Source of the DNA: Bacillus sp. EAC
GTDB taxonomy: Bacteria > Bacillota > Bacilli > Bacillales > Bacillaceae_G
DNA length: 64,000 nucleotides
Direction: 5' to 3'
Assembly: GCF_002156875.1 (NCBI RefSeq)
Contig: NZ_NCSY01000002.1
Location: 1 to 64,000, forward strand
A program made the translations under genes and the position numbers. Position 1 is the stretch's first letter. The number at the start of each line of letters is the position of its first letter. Of the stretch, positions 26,461-34,439 are shown piece by piece. Under the pieces are notes generated by a model. That model was not told the origin of the DNA. It saw only the letters and a list, made by a program, of their open reading frames with translations, and searched no databases.

Positions 26461-26763
26461 TTATTGTTCAATTGCATTATAAACATCTTTCAGCTTTGGA
26501 TTACCTTCACCAACTACATTCCCGTTTACTAATACTACTGGATAGAAAAACTCGTCATTTCTAATTCTTTCAGCAAAATTCTCTTTTTGTTCATTTTCTA
26601 CATTAAATATGTCAATATACTGAAAATCGAACGCTAAGTCAGGATACTTTCTTTGTAATGCAGCTTGAAGCCATTCATATGTCTCAATTGAAGATGGCAT
26701 CCCTACACAACTAGCACAAATAACTTCAGCCCCAAAAACTTCCACTAAAATTTTATTACTCAT
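26461..26763 (-). CDS. yuzD: YuzD family protein (thioredoxin-like)
   Basis: The 100-residue protein has a CASC motif (ICASCVG, about residues 16-22) in a likely thioredoxin fold, and a VNGNVVGEG segment near the end that resembles the cis-Pro/GxV region of such folds. The DUF1462/YuzD family has no firm function; its position next to the Fe-S carrier yutI suggests redox or cluster work. A GGAGGAGAAA site precedes the ATG. Confidence 0.85.
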   Translation of the reverse strand: MSNKILVEVFGAEVICASCVGMPSSIETYEWLQAALQRKYPDLAFDFQYIDIFNVENEQKENFAERIRNDEFFYPVVLVNGNVVGEGNPKLKDVYNAIEQ

Positions 26764-26885
26764 TTTCTCCTCCTAGCATACACTAATATGTGTGTCCAAA
26801 ATATATTCTTACACACAAAGTACTATGTAATAGATTTTTTCCTCTTAACTGATTATAATAAAATTAGTGAAAGGAGTCGATATGA

Positions 26886-27113
26886 ATGGACATGAAAGAA
26901 CAAGTACAAGAAGTATTAGATAAATTAAGACCGTTTCTTCTACGTGATGGCGGAGACGTTGATTTAGTTGATATTGAAGATGGCATTGTTAAACTTCGCC
27001 TATTAGGTGCATGTGGAAGCTGCCCAAGTTCAACTATTACATTAAAAGCTGGTATTGAACGCGCACTATTAGAAGAGGTACCAGGAGTAATTGAAGTAGA
27101 ACAAGTTTTCTAA
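26886..27113 (+). CDS. yutI: NifU C-terminal-like Fe-S scaffold
   Basis: The 75-residue NifU_C domain has [17 protein letters not shown] and the cluster-binding pair GACGSCPSS (about residues 44-52). It may hold or transfer [4Fe-4S] clusters, complementing the suf system and yutM. AAGGAG (26871-26876) is 9 nt from ATG 26886. An overlapping ATG at 26882 opens a 13-codon frame only. Confidence 0.9.
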   Translation: MDMKEQVQEVLDKLRPFLLRDGGDVDLVDIEDGIVKLRLLGACGSCPSSTITLKAGIERALLEEVPGVIEVEQVF

Positions 27114-27126
27114 TCAATTAAGTTTT

Positions 27127-27164
27127 AAAGAGAAGGGGAAAAAAACCCCTTCTCTTTTTATTTT
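27127..27164. terminator. Bidirectional terminator yutI/yutH
   Basis: AAAGAGAAGGGG, an A-rich loop and CCCCTTCTCTTTTTATTTT form a strong stem between convergent genes. Confidence 0.9.
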
Positions 27165-28180
27165 AACCAGTTAATTTCTCTAATTCCCAATTTTGCAGTA
27201 GGTAATCCAACTAGATCATAAAATCCACCTAAAAATGCTTCAAATTCATTTGTTGTTTCAAGATAATGAACTAATTTGCGTTCATATCTTTTTCTGTCTG
27301 CATCATTTTTTGACAAATAGTATCCTTCAATTGTTTCGAAATAATGAACCGGAAACAATAGTCTTGCATATAGTAAACGCCAAGAAAATGTAGATAAAGG
27401 ACTTTTCTTCTCATATCCGTATAGAAATGATAAAATCTTTTTCTTATAGTTTCCGCTGTTTTCTAAATACTCATCTCTTACCCACTCAGCAAGGTCTCTA
27501 CTAGGATGATCATATATCCATTCAGAAGGTATTTTTGCAAAATGAATCTCTTTCATTTTTCGTTCAGTAATTTTTTGATGGCAAATTGTTGCAGAATCGA
27601 CTATTTGTGGTGTATCGTCTAATTCGGTATCAACCACATATTGTATAGCATTCTCTGTCATTCCGAGATAATATGGGAATGATTCAATAAAAATTTGTTC
27701 AAAGTAATTTTCAGGATGATTATTTACTTTCGTTTGCCAAAATCGCTCTAGCTGTTCTAATCGTTTTTCCCACAAACTTTTCCATTTACCAATCCTATTT
27801 AAACGCTTTAAATCATCCGAAAACTTTTTCCCTCTTAAATGGAAAATGGCCATTTCTTCTCCAAAATTAGAACTCCTTTCATTTTGCCTATAACTTTTAA
27901 ATAATGAGTAATTATTACCGGCTATTTTACTTACATAATAGCCTTGAATATTTTGAACAAAAGTAGCAACTGTTTGATCACCCGTTGAACTCATAAAATC
28001 ACTCAATCTTTTCATTTCCTGCAAATCATCTTCTTTCAAGCTTCCTATTGGCACAAGAAAATACACTCGATTCCTTTGCCAAAACATGTAATATGACTGA
28101 ACTTCTAATAGCTCAGCTGGTTGAATTTGATAATGATGAAATAAATCTTGAATGATGTTTTCGTTACGATTAAACACCAT
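27158..28180 (-). CDS. yutH: Spore coat-associated kinase-like protein
   Basis: The 340-residue protein is of the CotS/YutH group, distant relatives of aminoglycoside phosphotransferase-fold kinases. Recognisable segments are the N-terminal VQSYYMFWQRNRVYFLVP region, ATICHQKI, where kinases have the catalytic loop, and HPSRDLAEWVRD. The usual HGDxxxxN catalytic loop is not preserved, so kinase activity is doubtful. B. subtilis YutH is made during sporulation. ATG 28180 follows AGAAGGATGTGA. Confidence 0.83.
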   Translation of the reverse strand: MVFNRNENIIQDLFHHYQIQPAELLEVQSYYMFWQRNRVYFLVPIGSLKEDDLQEMKRLSDFMSSTGDQTVATFVQNIQGYYVSKIAGNNYSLFKSYRQNERSSNFGEEMAIFHLRGKKFSDDLKRLNRIGKWKSLWEKRLEQLERFWQTKVNNHPENYFEQIFIESFPYYLGMTENAIQYVVDTELDDTPQIVDSATICHQKITERKMKEIHFAKIPSEWIYDHPSRDLAEWVRDEYLENSGNYKKKILSFLYGYEKKSPLSTFSWRLLYARLLFPVHYFETIEGYYLSKNDADRKRYERKLVHYLETTNEFEAFLGGFYDLVGLPTAKLGIREINWLK

Positions 28181-28322
28181 CACTCACATCCTTCTGTTGT
28201 AGCTACTTACTAATATATATGTCACAAATCTCAAAACCTGTACCCATACTTTCTAATAACGAAAACATAAACCGAATGACCCTTCACAAAAAAGGAGAAA
28301 ATAACGTATATATATATGAAAG

Positions 28323-28430
28323 GTGGAAGGCGTACGCTCTGATCCAACAAGCATAAGACAAGAATTGATGATGGTTGCACACTTTAACCGTCTCCTGACA
28401 TTGTTTATGACTTCGAGAGCAAACGCCTAG
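28323..28430 (+). CDS. Possible small ORF in a GC-rich intergenic island
   Basis: A 35-codon frame starts with GTG (28323) and ends with TAG (28428-28430). It encodes a basic peptide whose end reads MMVAHFNRLLTLFMTSRANA. GC content is about 46 percent against roughly 25-30 percent around it. Its first and last parts, GGCGTACGCTCT and AGAGCAAACGCC, can pair, so the stretch may be a structured RNA rather than a gene. An AAAGG directly precedes the GTG but spacing is poor. I do not recognise it. Confidence 0.3.
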   Translation: MEGVRSDPTSIRQELMMVAHFNRLLTLFMTSRANA

Positions 28431-28718
28431 AAATAGACATTTTAAAAAGTGAAGGTGTTTGTTTAGGAAGAAAGACTTGTTATAACACATACCGCGTGTG
28501 TACTTGCTGACTTTTTTTGTAAATATGAATACCATTTTTTAAAGGGTAATTATACTCGATATAGAATCATATATATAAAACCTCTTAATTTACATGATCA
28601 TTCCATTAATAAGCAAAAGTTGCAATTATCCTATTAAATCTATATCAAAATTGGTAGTTCATTCACTTTATTAATTTTTCACACTAAATAAATCAATCGA
28701 TAAGGAAAAGGTGATGAA

Positions 28719-29237
28719 ATGGAATATTTAAATCACGATTTAGAAAAGACTGCATTGGCATTATTAGAAAAAAGAGGTGTAACACTTGATGATATTGCTG
28801 ATTTAGTTTATTTTTTACAGCATAAATACCATGATCATTTGTCATTAGAAGAGTGTAAACACAATGTTCAGAGAGTCTTGACAAAACGTGAGATACAAAA
28901 TGCCGTCATTACTGGTATTGAATTAGATATCTTAGCTGAGCAAGATAAACTGCAAGAACCTCTATTAGCAATTATTAAAAAAGATGAGGGTTTATATGGG
29001 ATTGATGAAATAATCGCCTTATCGATTGTAAACGTTTATGGATCAATTGGATTTACAAATTATGGTTACATCGATAAATTAAAACCTGGTATTTTAGAAA
29101 AATTAAATGATAAATCAACAGGATTAGTAAATACATTTCTCGACGATATAGTTGGTGCAATTGCAGCCGCTGCTTCAAGCCGATTAGCACACCGTGCAGC
29201 ACATAAAGATGCTGATCAACGTAAATCAGACAAATAA
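28719..29237 (+). CDS. yutG: Phosphatidylglycerophosphatase A-like protein
   Basis: The 172-residue protein belongs to the PgpA superfamily. Conserved segments are GLYGIDEIIALSIVNVYGSIGFTNYGYIDK (about 98-127) and TFLDDIVGAIAAAASSRLAHR near the C-terminus. PgpA dephosphorylates phosphatidylglycerophosphate, but soluble Firmicute YutG-type members lack the typical membrane helices, so the substrate is uncertain. AAAAGGTGATGAA precedes the ATG. Confidence 0.85.
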   Translation: MEYLNHDLEKTALALLEKRGVTLDDIADLVYFLQHKYHDHLSLEECKHNVQRVLTKREIQNAVITGIELDILAEQDKLQEPLLAIIKKDEGLYGIDEIIALSIVNVYGSIGFTNYGYIDKLKPGILEKLNDKSTGLVNTFLDDIVGAIAAAASSRLAHRAAHKDADQRKSDK

Positions 29238-29280
29238 TAAAAAAACACTCAGTAAATTGATTACTGAGTGTTTTTTTATT
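29238..29280. terminator. Bidirectional terminator yutG/yutF
   Basis: AAAAACACTCAGTAA, an ATTGA loop and TTACTGAGTGTTTTTTT lie between convergent genes. Confidence 0.92.
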
Positions 29281-30049
29281 ATATATACTGAATCCATTCC
29301 TCTAGTGATTGGACTGAATATGTGGGTTGTTTTTCATAATCGGCTAACATTTCTTTTGTTGTTACACCAGTATGTACTAATAAAGTATCTATACCTGTAT
29401 TGATCCCAGCTAATATATCTGTATCATAATAATCGCCAACCATTAAAGTATCTTCTTTCGAAACACCAAGTACCTTTAATGCCTGTTCCATTATAATGGA
29501 TTCTGGTTTTCCGATAAATATCGGTTTTACCGTTGTTGATACAGCAATAACCGACGTTAACGAACCATTCCCAGGTAACAATCCTCTTTCAGTAGGAATG
29601 GCTATATCACCGTTAGTTGAAATAAATTTCGCTCCATTTCTAACTGCGATACATGCCTTGGCCAATTTTTCATAATTGATATTTCGATCTAAGCCACTTA
29701 CGACGAAATCAGGATAATCATCCGTTAATTTAAGACCAACTTCTTCTAAGGCATATTCCAGTCCCTCTTCACCAATCATATAAACAGTTGCATTTTCTTT
29801 TTGCTCTTTAATATAATTTGCAGTTGCATTACTAGTTGTAAAAACTTGATCTTTAGTCGTTGGAATATTGAAGCGATTTAGTTTTTCAGCAACTTGCTCC
29901 GGTTTACGCGTTGAATTATTTGTTACGAATAAATATGGAATATTTTTTTCCTTTAGTGCCTTAATAAAGTGACTTGCCTCTTCTATTTGTTCCTCTCCAC
30001 GATACATCGTACCATCTAAGTCAATTAAGTATCCTTTATATTGCTTCAT
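29279..30049 (-). CDS. yutF: HAD-IIA family phosphatase
   Basis: The 256-residue protein has all four HAD motifs: DLDGTMY (residues 11-17) with the nucleophile and acid aspartates, TNNST (43-47), the lysine in GKPES (about 180) and GDYYDTD (about 206-212). The IIA cap type includes p-nitrophenyl- and sugar-phosphatases. The native substrate is unknown. It follows yutE by 35 bp and probably shares its transcript. Confidence 0.9.
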   Translation of the reverse strand: MKQYKGYLIDLDGTMYRGEEQIEEASHFIKALKEKNIPYLFVTNNSTRKPEQVAEKLNRFNIPTTKDQVFTTSNATANYIKEQKENATVYMIGEEGLEYALEEVGLKLTDDYPDFVVSGLDRNINYEKLAKACIAVRNGAKFISTNGDIAIPTERGLLPGNGSLTSVIAVSTTVKPIFIGKPESIIMEQALKVLGVSKEDTLMVGDYYDTDILAGINTGIDTLLVHTGVTTKEMLADYEKQPTYSVQSLEEWIQYI

Positions 30050-30084
30050 ATTGCCACTCCTTACAAATCCATAAATAAGTCTGT

Positions 30085-30534
30085 TTATTTTTCTTCTTCA
30101 CTGCTAAATGCATTTACTACACCTAGTTCTTTATCTAAATAAGTTTGTACGGCGCATGTAAATTCATTAAACGCTTTTTTATTTTCCCTTAAAGTCTCGA
30201 CAATCAATTCAGTAATTGAAGTTGTGTAGTCCTGTAATAAGTGTTTACGTATTGGAATTAATTTTTTAATTGATTCACCAATAGTAGAAGTAATTACTTT
30301 TTCATCCATTAGTATATCAACTATATCATCATAACTTCCTGGATCTCTCATAATAAAACCATCAATCATTGTATTTCCAATATCTAGAATCGCATCAATT
30401 AATAAATGAGTCATTCTTTCTAGGGCTAACTCTTCTGTTTTATTCTTTGGCTGACTATTAGCATCATAATATTCAAGCATAGAGTTAATTATTTCAATTC
30501 GATCTAATATGCTTTGACGATTTACAAAGTACAT
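30085..30534 (-). CDS. yutE: DUF86/HepT-like protein without an MNT partner
   Basis: The 149-residue helical protein of the DUF86/HepT fold includes ALERMTHLLIDAILDIGNTMIDGF. HepT toxins are RNases with an Rx4-6HxY motif; here the equivalent segment is RKHLLQDY, with Gln where the catalytic His is expected. No MNT nucleotidyltransferase antitoxin gene is adjacent. It is thus probably a non-toxic housekeeping member, the YutE type. The ATG has AGAAGGAAGTG upstream. It leads the yutE-yutF unit. Confidence 0.83.
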   Translation of the reverse strand: MYFVNRQSILDRIEIINSMLEYYDANSQPKNKTEELALERMTHLLIDAILDIGNTMIDGFIMRDPGSYDDIVDILMDEKVITSTIGESIKKLIPIRKHLLQDYTTSITELIVETLRENKKAFNEFTCAVQTYLDKELGVVNAFSSEEEK

Positions 30535-30619
30535 TTGTACACTTCCTTCTCAATTCTATCTTCTACATTTTACGAACTTATATTTATTTTATAGCTAATT
30601 TCAAAAAAAATCGACATGA

Positions 30620-30634
30620 ATGAAAGCGTTTCGT
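30620..30634 (+). promoter_or_regulatory. Candidate cre site (CcpA) upstream of glpX
   Basis: ATGAAAGCGTTTCGT matches the relaxed cre consensus WTGNAANCGNWNNCW at all but one fixed position, 50 bp before the glpX start. Carbon catabolite control of a gluconeogenic enzyme is plausible. Confidence 0.45.
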
Positions 30635-30683
30635 ATGTATTTTTGTTATATTATATAGGTGAATATTATTTGGGGGTTGGACA

Positions 30684-31667
30684 ATGGAGCGTGAATTAGC
30701 ACTTGAGATTGTAAGGGTCACAGAAGCAGCAGCTCTTGCCGCAGCTCAATGGATGGGACGCGGTAAGAAAAATGAGGCAGATGATGCAGCAACAACCGCA
30801 ATGCGTTCAATGTTTGATTCAGTAAACATGGCTGGTACAGTTGTAATTGGTGAAGGTGAACTTGATGAAGCGCCTATGCTATATATTGGAGAGAAACTTG
30901 GGACAGGCAATGGACCTGAAGTAGATATTGCTGTTGATCCACTTGAAGGAACGAATATCCTTGCAAAGGGCCATGCCAATGCTATGGCAGTCATTGCAAT
31001 CGCCGATAAAGGTAATCTACTACATGCGCCAGATATGTATATGGAAAAAATTGCAGTAGGACCTCTCGCTGCTGGAAAGATATCTCTAGACGATCCCATC
31101 GAAAAAACGATTGATATTATAGCTCAAGCAAACAATAAACGTATTCATGACTTAACGGTAATTGTCCAAGAACGTCCTCGACATGACGAAATCATTCAAC
31201 GAATTCGTGAAAAAGGTGCTCGAGTTAAATTATTTGGAGATGGTGATGTTGGTGCAGTAATTGCTACTGCTTTACCACAAACAGGTATTGATTTATTTGT
31301 CGGAATTGGTGGCGCACCAGAAGGTGTAATATCCGCCGCTGCAATTAAAGCGCTAGGTGGAGACATGCAAGCAAGACTTGTTCCAATGAATAGTGAGGAG
31401 GAACAACGTTGTATAGATATGGGCCTTGAAAATCCGAGACAATTGTTAACCTTAAATGATTTAGTCAAAGGTGACGATGCCATATTTGCTGCAACGGGGG
31501 TCACTTCAGGGGAACTTCTTGATGGAGTAACTTTTCTTGGCGGAGACTTAATTGAAACTCATTCAATTGTTATGAGAAGTAAAACGAAAACAGTTCGCCA
31601 TATAAAGGCACATCACCATCTCGGATTTAAGCCAAGCCTTAAAAATAATACAGAAATTACACAGTAA
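30684..31667 (+). CDS. glpX: Class II fructose-1,6-bisphosphatase
   Basis: The 327-residue Li+-sensitive GlpX-type phosphatase shows the metal-binding [17 protein letters not shown] (residues 53-69), [11 protein letters not shown] (81-91), GDGDVGA and GGAPEGV. It makes fructose-6-phosphate in gluconeogenesis. The ATG follows TTGGGGGTTGGACA. A cre-like site upstream fits control by carbon source. A DUF3055 gene follows. Confidence 0.95.
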   Translation: MERELALEIVRVTEAAALAAAQWMGRGKKNEADDAATTAMRSMFDSVNMAGTVVIGEGELDEAPMLYIGEKLGTGNGPEVDIAVDPLEGTNILAKGHANAMAVIAIADKGNLLHAPDMYMEKIAVGPLAAGKISLDDPIEKTIDIIAQANNKRIHDLTVIVQERPRHDEIIQRIREKGARVKLFGDGDVGAVIATALPQTGIDLFVGIGGAPEGVISAAAIKALGGDMQARLVPMNSEEEQRCIDMGLENPRQLLTLNDLVKGDDAIFAATGVTSGELLDGVTFLGGDLIETHSIVMRSKTKTVRHIKAHHHLGFKPSLKNNTEITQ

Positions 31668-31721
31668 AGCTGACGTATCGCTTAAACGAACAAAAAAGAA
31701 TATATTTTTGGAGGTACACCA

Positions 31722-31991
31722 ATGGGAGAACGCTTTTTCTTATATGATGATGTAATTCAAGCAAAGACACGATTTGTAAGCTTTATGGGAGACGAGCAAA
31801 GACATGATCTTGCTTTAATTTATTCAGATCGTCATTATGGTAAAGTTTTTGTGTTAGATATTCAAAGTAATCGTTTCGCAATTATTGGGGGAGATGATTT
31901 AAAAGAAGAAGGATATTTAGAGTATGCTTTTGGTATTTCAGAAGAAAAAGCTGCAGAGTTATTAGATTTCCTTAGTGAAATAATATTCTAA
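31722..31991 (+). CDS. DUF3055 family protein
   Basis: The 89-residue soluble protein has several beta strands (RFVSFMGDEQRHDLALIYSD, GKVFVLDIQSNRFAIIG) and a C-terminal acidic helix. It matches the DUF3055 family of Firmicutes; function unknown. TTTTTGGAGGTACACC gives a strong ribosome binding site. It probably shares a transcript with glpX (54-bp gap) and ends at the strong hairpin at 32029. Confidence 0.8.
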   Translation: MGERFFLYDDVIQAKTRFVSFMGDEQRHDLALIYSDRHYGKVFVLDIQSNRFAIIGGDDLKEEGYLEYAFGISEEKAAELLDFLSEIIF

Positions 31992-32005
31992 TTTTAAAAT
32001 TTTCT

Positions 32006-32165
32006 TGTGGATAAATAATTGAAAATATAAAAAGAGTGGATAACCTTTAGAGTTGTCCACTCTTTTTGTGATTAACTTAGCACTTATGCACATTCATATA
32101 ATAAGTTTTTTACTTATCCACAATATTTTTCATTATTATAAATATTTTAAAAATAATTATCCACA
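32006..32165. promoter_or_regulatory. Cluster of DnaA boxes
   Basis: Three perfect DnaA 9-mers are present: TGTGGATAA (32006-32014, minus orientation) and TTATCCACA at 32114-32122 and 32157-32165. TTATGCACA (32084-32092) also fits TTATNCACA, and AGTGGATAA (32036-32044) is one base off. The DNA between the last boxes is almost pure A/T. No gene overlaps. This resembles DnaA-binding clusters outside oriC. Confidence 0.65.
32029..32068 (+). terminator. Terminator of the glpX-DUF3055 unit
   Basis: AAAGAGTGGATAAC pairs with GTTGTCCACTCTTTTT around a CTTTAGA loop. One arm contains a near-consensus DnaA box. Confidence 0.88.
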
Positions 32166-32176
32166 ATTTTAAAAAT

Positions 32177-32302
32177 GGCTGTTTTCGTATATATTTTTGC
32201 AATTTTAGATTGTTTAGTTGATTTCAACTCCAGGATGTACCTTTCAGCCGGGAGTGAACTAAGCCTCCCTGGCCCACCGCAACAATCTTTTAGAAAAGAG
32301 CC
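32177..32302 (-). repeat. Intergenic GC-rich repeat, copy E (truncated)
   Basis: The outer ends GGCTGTTTTCG (32177) and GAAAAGAGCC (32293-32302) are inverted copies. The inner AGTTGATTT (32216), CCAGGATG and GCCTCCCTGGCCCACCG are family core. It then jumps straight to the right end, so more than half the core is deleted, from the hairpin module through the 5' arm. Confidence 0.75.
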
Positions 32303-32308
32303 TAAAAA

Positions 32309-32342
32309 ATAAAAAAATTGGTGAGTTTCCCCCACCAATTAA
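32309..32342 (-). terminator. Terminator of yutD
   Basis: On the minus strand ATTGGTG, a GGGGAAACT loop and CACCAAT are followed by TTTTTTTAT. Confidence 0.82.
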
Positions 32343-32614
32343 TTTTTAATTTTTTTTACAACGAAATATTTACAGCCAAAATTACAATACTCATAAATAT
32401 ATTCACGTAAGGTACTTATTTTTGAATCATATGGTACATTTTTTTGTGAGTCATCGAAAAACCCTCTTAAACGTAATTGCTCGTAACCCCAATCCCCTAC
32501 AATGTAATCATACTTGGAAAGGATTTCAGCGTATCGTGCTTTAAAAGCTTCTTCATTAAACCCTTCACGATAGTCTTCTACTATTTCATAACAAATATTT
32601 TGTATGCAAACCAA
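32339..32614 (-). CDS. yutD: YutD family protein (DUF1027)
   Basis: The 91-residue protein has the family signature YDYIVGDWGYEQLRLRGFF (about residues 35-53) and a C-terminal CNFGCKYFVVKK. Function is unknown. TTG at 32614 is the start, with GGAAGGAG 7 nt upstream. It is monocistronic and diverges from yutC. Confidence 0.85.
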   Translation of the reverse strand: MVCIQNICYEIVEDYREGFNEEAFKARYAEILSKYDYIVGDWGYEQLRLRGFFDDSQKNVPYDSKISTLREYIYEYCNFGCKYFVVKKIKN

Positions 32615-32707
32615 ATTGAATTCTCCTTCCTTTTACTCCCATAAATATGTATTCACTTTATTTGGCATACTAATTTTACAATTGATTTTTAAAAGGTGGG
32701 ATTAAGT

Positions 32708-33316
32708 ATGCGCAAATTTTTAGTTTGTTTAGTAACTTTATCTTTATTAGGTGGGTGTTCCTTTGGTCCAAGTCACTCTAGAAAATTTGAATATAAAGAT
32801 ACAGCTTATCAAGGTGATCAAGGATTAACACCAAAAAGATTAAACACGAAGCCTGGTGATTTAGGTGCGATGAATTCTGATGCTTTAGACTCTTCTTACA
32901 AAGATTATGGCTTTTCTAGGTTACAAAAGCAAGGGGTTTTAGGTAAAGATGGTGAATATTCTTTAAAAATTGACAAGCAAGAAGTTGCTAAATTTATATC
33001 TTATTTAGTTGTTAAGCTACCTGCAGTAGACGATGCAGCAACATTAGTTACTGATCAAGAAGTATTAATCGCTTACCAAACAAGTGAAGATTTAAAGAAA
33101 GTAAGAAGCCAAGTTGAAAAAACAGCTCGTTCTGCTCTACCAAGTTATTATCACATATTTACTTCTGCTAAGATGCAAAATATCAACACAATTGAAGACC
33201 TTGATAAATATGGACAACTTACAGATGGTCAATTGGAAGAAAAAGTGAAAGCTTTATCCGAGGGCTTCGATGTGGATAAGGAAAGTCTTCACTTTGATAA
33301 AGTAATTAAAGATTAA
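32708..33316 (+). CDS. yutC: YhcN/YlaJ-type sporulation lipoprotein
   Basis: The 202-residue lipoprotein has lipobox LLGGC (Cys17 or so) and a C-terminal half with the YhcN/YlaJ pattern (AATLVTDQEVLIAYQT, then ALPSYYHIFTSAKMQNINTI). Members are made in the sporulating cell and sit in inner spore membranes; yutC is the B. subtilis counterpart by location beside lipA. AAAAGGTGGG precedes ATG 32708. Confidence 0.8.
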   Translation: MRKFLVCLVTLSLLGGCSFGPSHSRKFEYKDTAYQGDQGLTPKRLNTKPGDLGAMNSDALDSSYKDYGFSRLQKQGVLGKDGEYSLKIDKQEVAKFISYLVVKLPAVDDAATLVTDQEVLIAYQTSEDLKKVRSQVEKTARSALPSYYHIFTSAKMQNINTIEDLDKYGQLTDGQLEEKVKALSEGFDVDKESLHFDKVIKD

Positions 33317-33328
33317 TTAAATAACAAA

Positions 33329-33363
33329 ATAAAAAGCACTAGCTAGTCTAGTGCTTTTTATTT
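33329..33363. terminator. Bidirectional terminator yutC/lipA
   Basis: AAAAAGCACTAG, a CTAGT loop and CTAGTGCTTTTTATTTT lie between convergent genes. Confidence 0.9.
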
Positions 33364-33367
33364 TTAA

Positions 33368-34255
33368 TTATTGAGCTTGTTTTGCTGACTGAACTTGCTC
33401 ATCAGCGTGATATGATGAACGAACTAATGGGCCAGATTCACAGTGAGAGAAGCCTTTTTCAAGAGCTACTTCTTTAAGAGCTGCAAATTCATCTGGAGTA
33501 TAGTACTTCTTAACAGGTAAATGATTTTTTGTCGGTTGTAAGTATTGACCTAACGTAATAATATTTACACCCGCAGCACGTAAGTCATCCATCGCTTCAT
33601 ATAATTGTTCATTCGTTTCTCCTAAACCAACCATTATGCTTGATTTAGTAGGAATTTCAGGATTAATTTCTTTCGCTCGACGTAAAAATTCAAGTGATCT
33701 TTCATATGTTGCTCTCGCACGTACTCGTGGAGTTAATTCGCGAACTGTTTCAATATTGTGGTTCATAATATCTGGCTTAGCATCCATTAACATTTTAAGG
33801 TTCTCAAACTTTCCAGCCATATCTGAAGGTAAAACCTCAATTGTAGTAAATGGATTTGCTTTGCGTACTTCACGTACTGTTTCAGCAAATACTGCTGCTC
33901 CACCATCTCTTAAATCATCACGTGCAACAGCAGTAATTACAACGTGTTTTAAATTCATTTGAGTGACAGACTCTGCAACTCGAACTGGTTCTTGTAAGTC
34001 TAACTCTGTAGGTAATCCTGTTTTAACGGCACAGAAACGACAAGCACGAGTACAAATATCACCTAAGATCATAAATGTAGCTGTTTTTCTTACAGCCCAG
34101 CATTCATGGATATTTGGACAACGAGCTTCCTCACATACTGTGTGTAAATTCTTAGAACGCATCATTTTTTTTAAATCAGTATACGTTTCATTCGTATTTA
34201 ATTTTATTTTTAGCCATTCGGGCTTTCTCAAATATTCTTCTTTTTTAGATGCCAT
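33368..34255 (-). CDS. lipA: Lipoyl synthase
   Basis: The 295-residue radical-SAM enzyme inserts two sulfur atoms into protein-bound octanoyl groups, needed for the glycine cleavage H protein (gcvH, also here) and 2-oxoacid dehydrogenases. The auxiliary cluster motif [12 protein letters not shown], the radical-SAM CTRACRFC and the C-terminal [10 protein letters not shown] serine that ligates the auxiliary cluster are all present. ATG 34255 follows TTGGAGGAATTTCAA; the longer start lacks a site. Confidence 0.96.
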   Translation of the reverse strand: MASKKEEYLRKPEWLKIKLNTNETYTDLKKMMRSKNLHTVCEEARCPNIHECWAVRKTATFMILGDICTRACRFCAVKTGLPTELDLQEPVRVAESVTQMNLKHVVITAVARDDLRDGGAAVFAETVREVRKANPFTTIEVLPSDMAGKFENLKMLMDAKPDIMNHNIETVRELTPRVRARATYERSLEFLRRAKEINPEIPTKSSIMVGLGETNEQLYEAMDDLRAAGVNIITLGQYLQPTKNHLPVKKYYTPDEFAALKEVALEKGFSHCESGPLVRSSYHADEQVQSAKQAQ

Positions 34256-34439
34256 TTGAAATTCCTCCAACGTTTATTCGTTTACGACATATTTCAATCT
34301 TTATTTCAATATTACTATATATTACTACATTTTTCACAGAGATGAAAAACTTTCGTTCGAATATCCCTATAATTTCCATCTATGAAAGTTGCTTCTTTAA
34401 CCAAACTAAAGGAGAAAATCAATTTAAAGGATGATGGTT

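Noticed and set aside
30085-30534. HepT/MNT toxin-antitoxin module
   Set aside because: No MNT gene is adjacent and the catalytic His is missing, so a toxin-antitoxin call is not supported.
32006-32165. Chromosomal origin oriC
   Set aside because: No dnaA, dnaN or other origin-linked genes occur nearby; the box cluster is better seen as a DnaA-binding site outside the origin.
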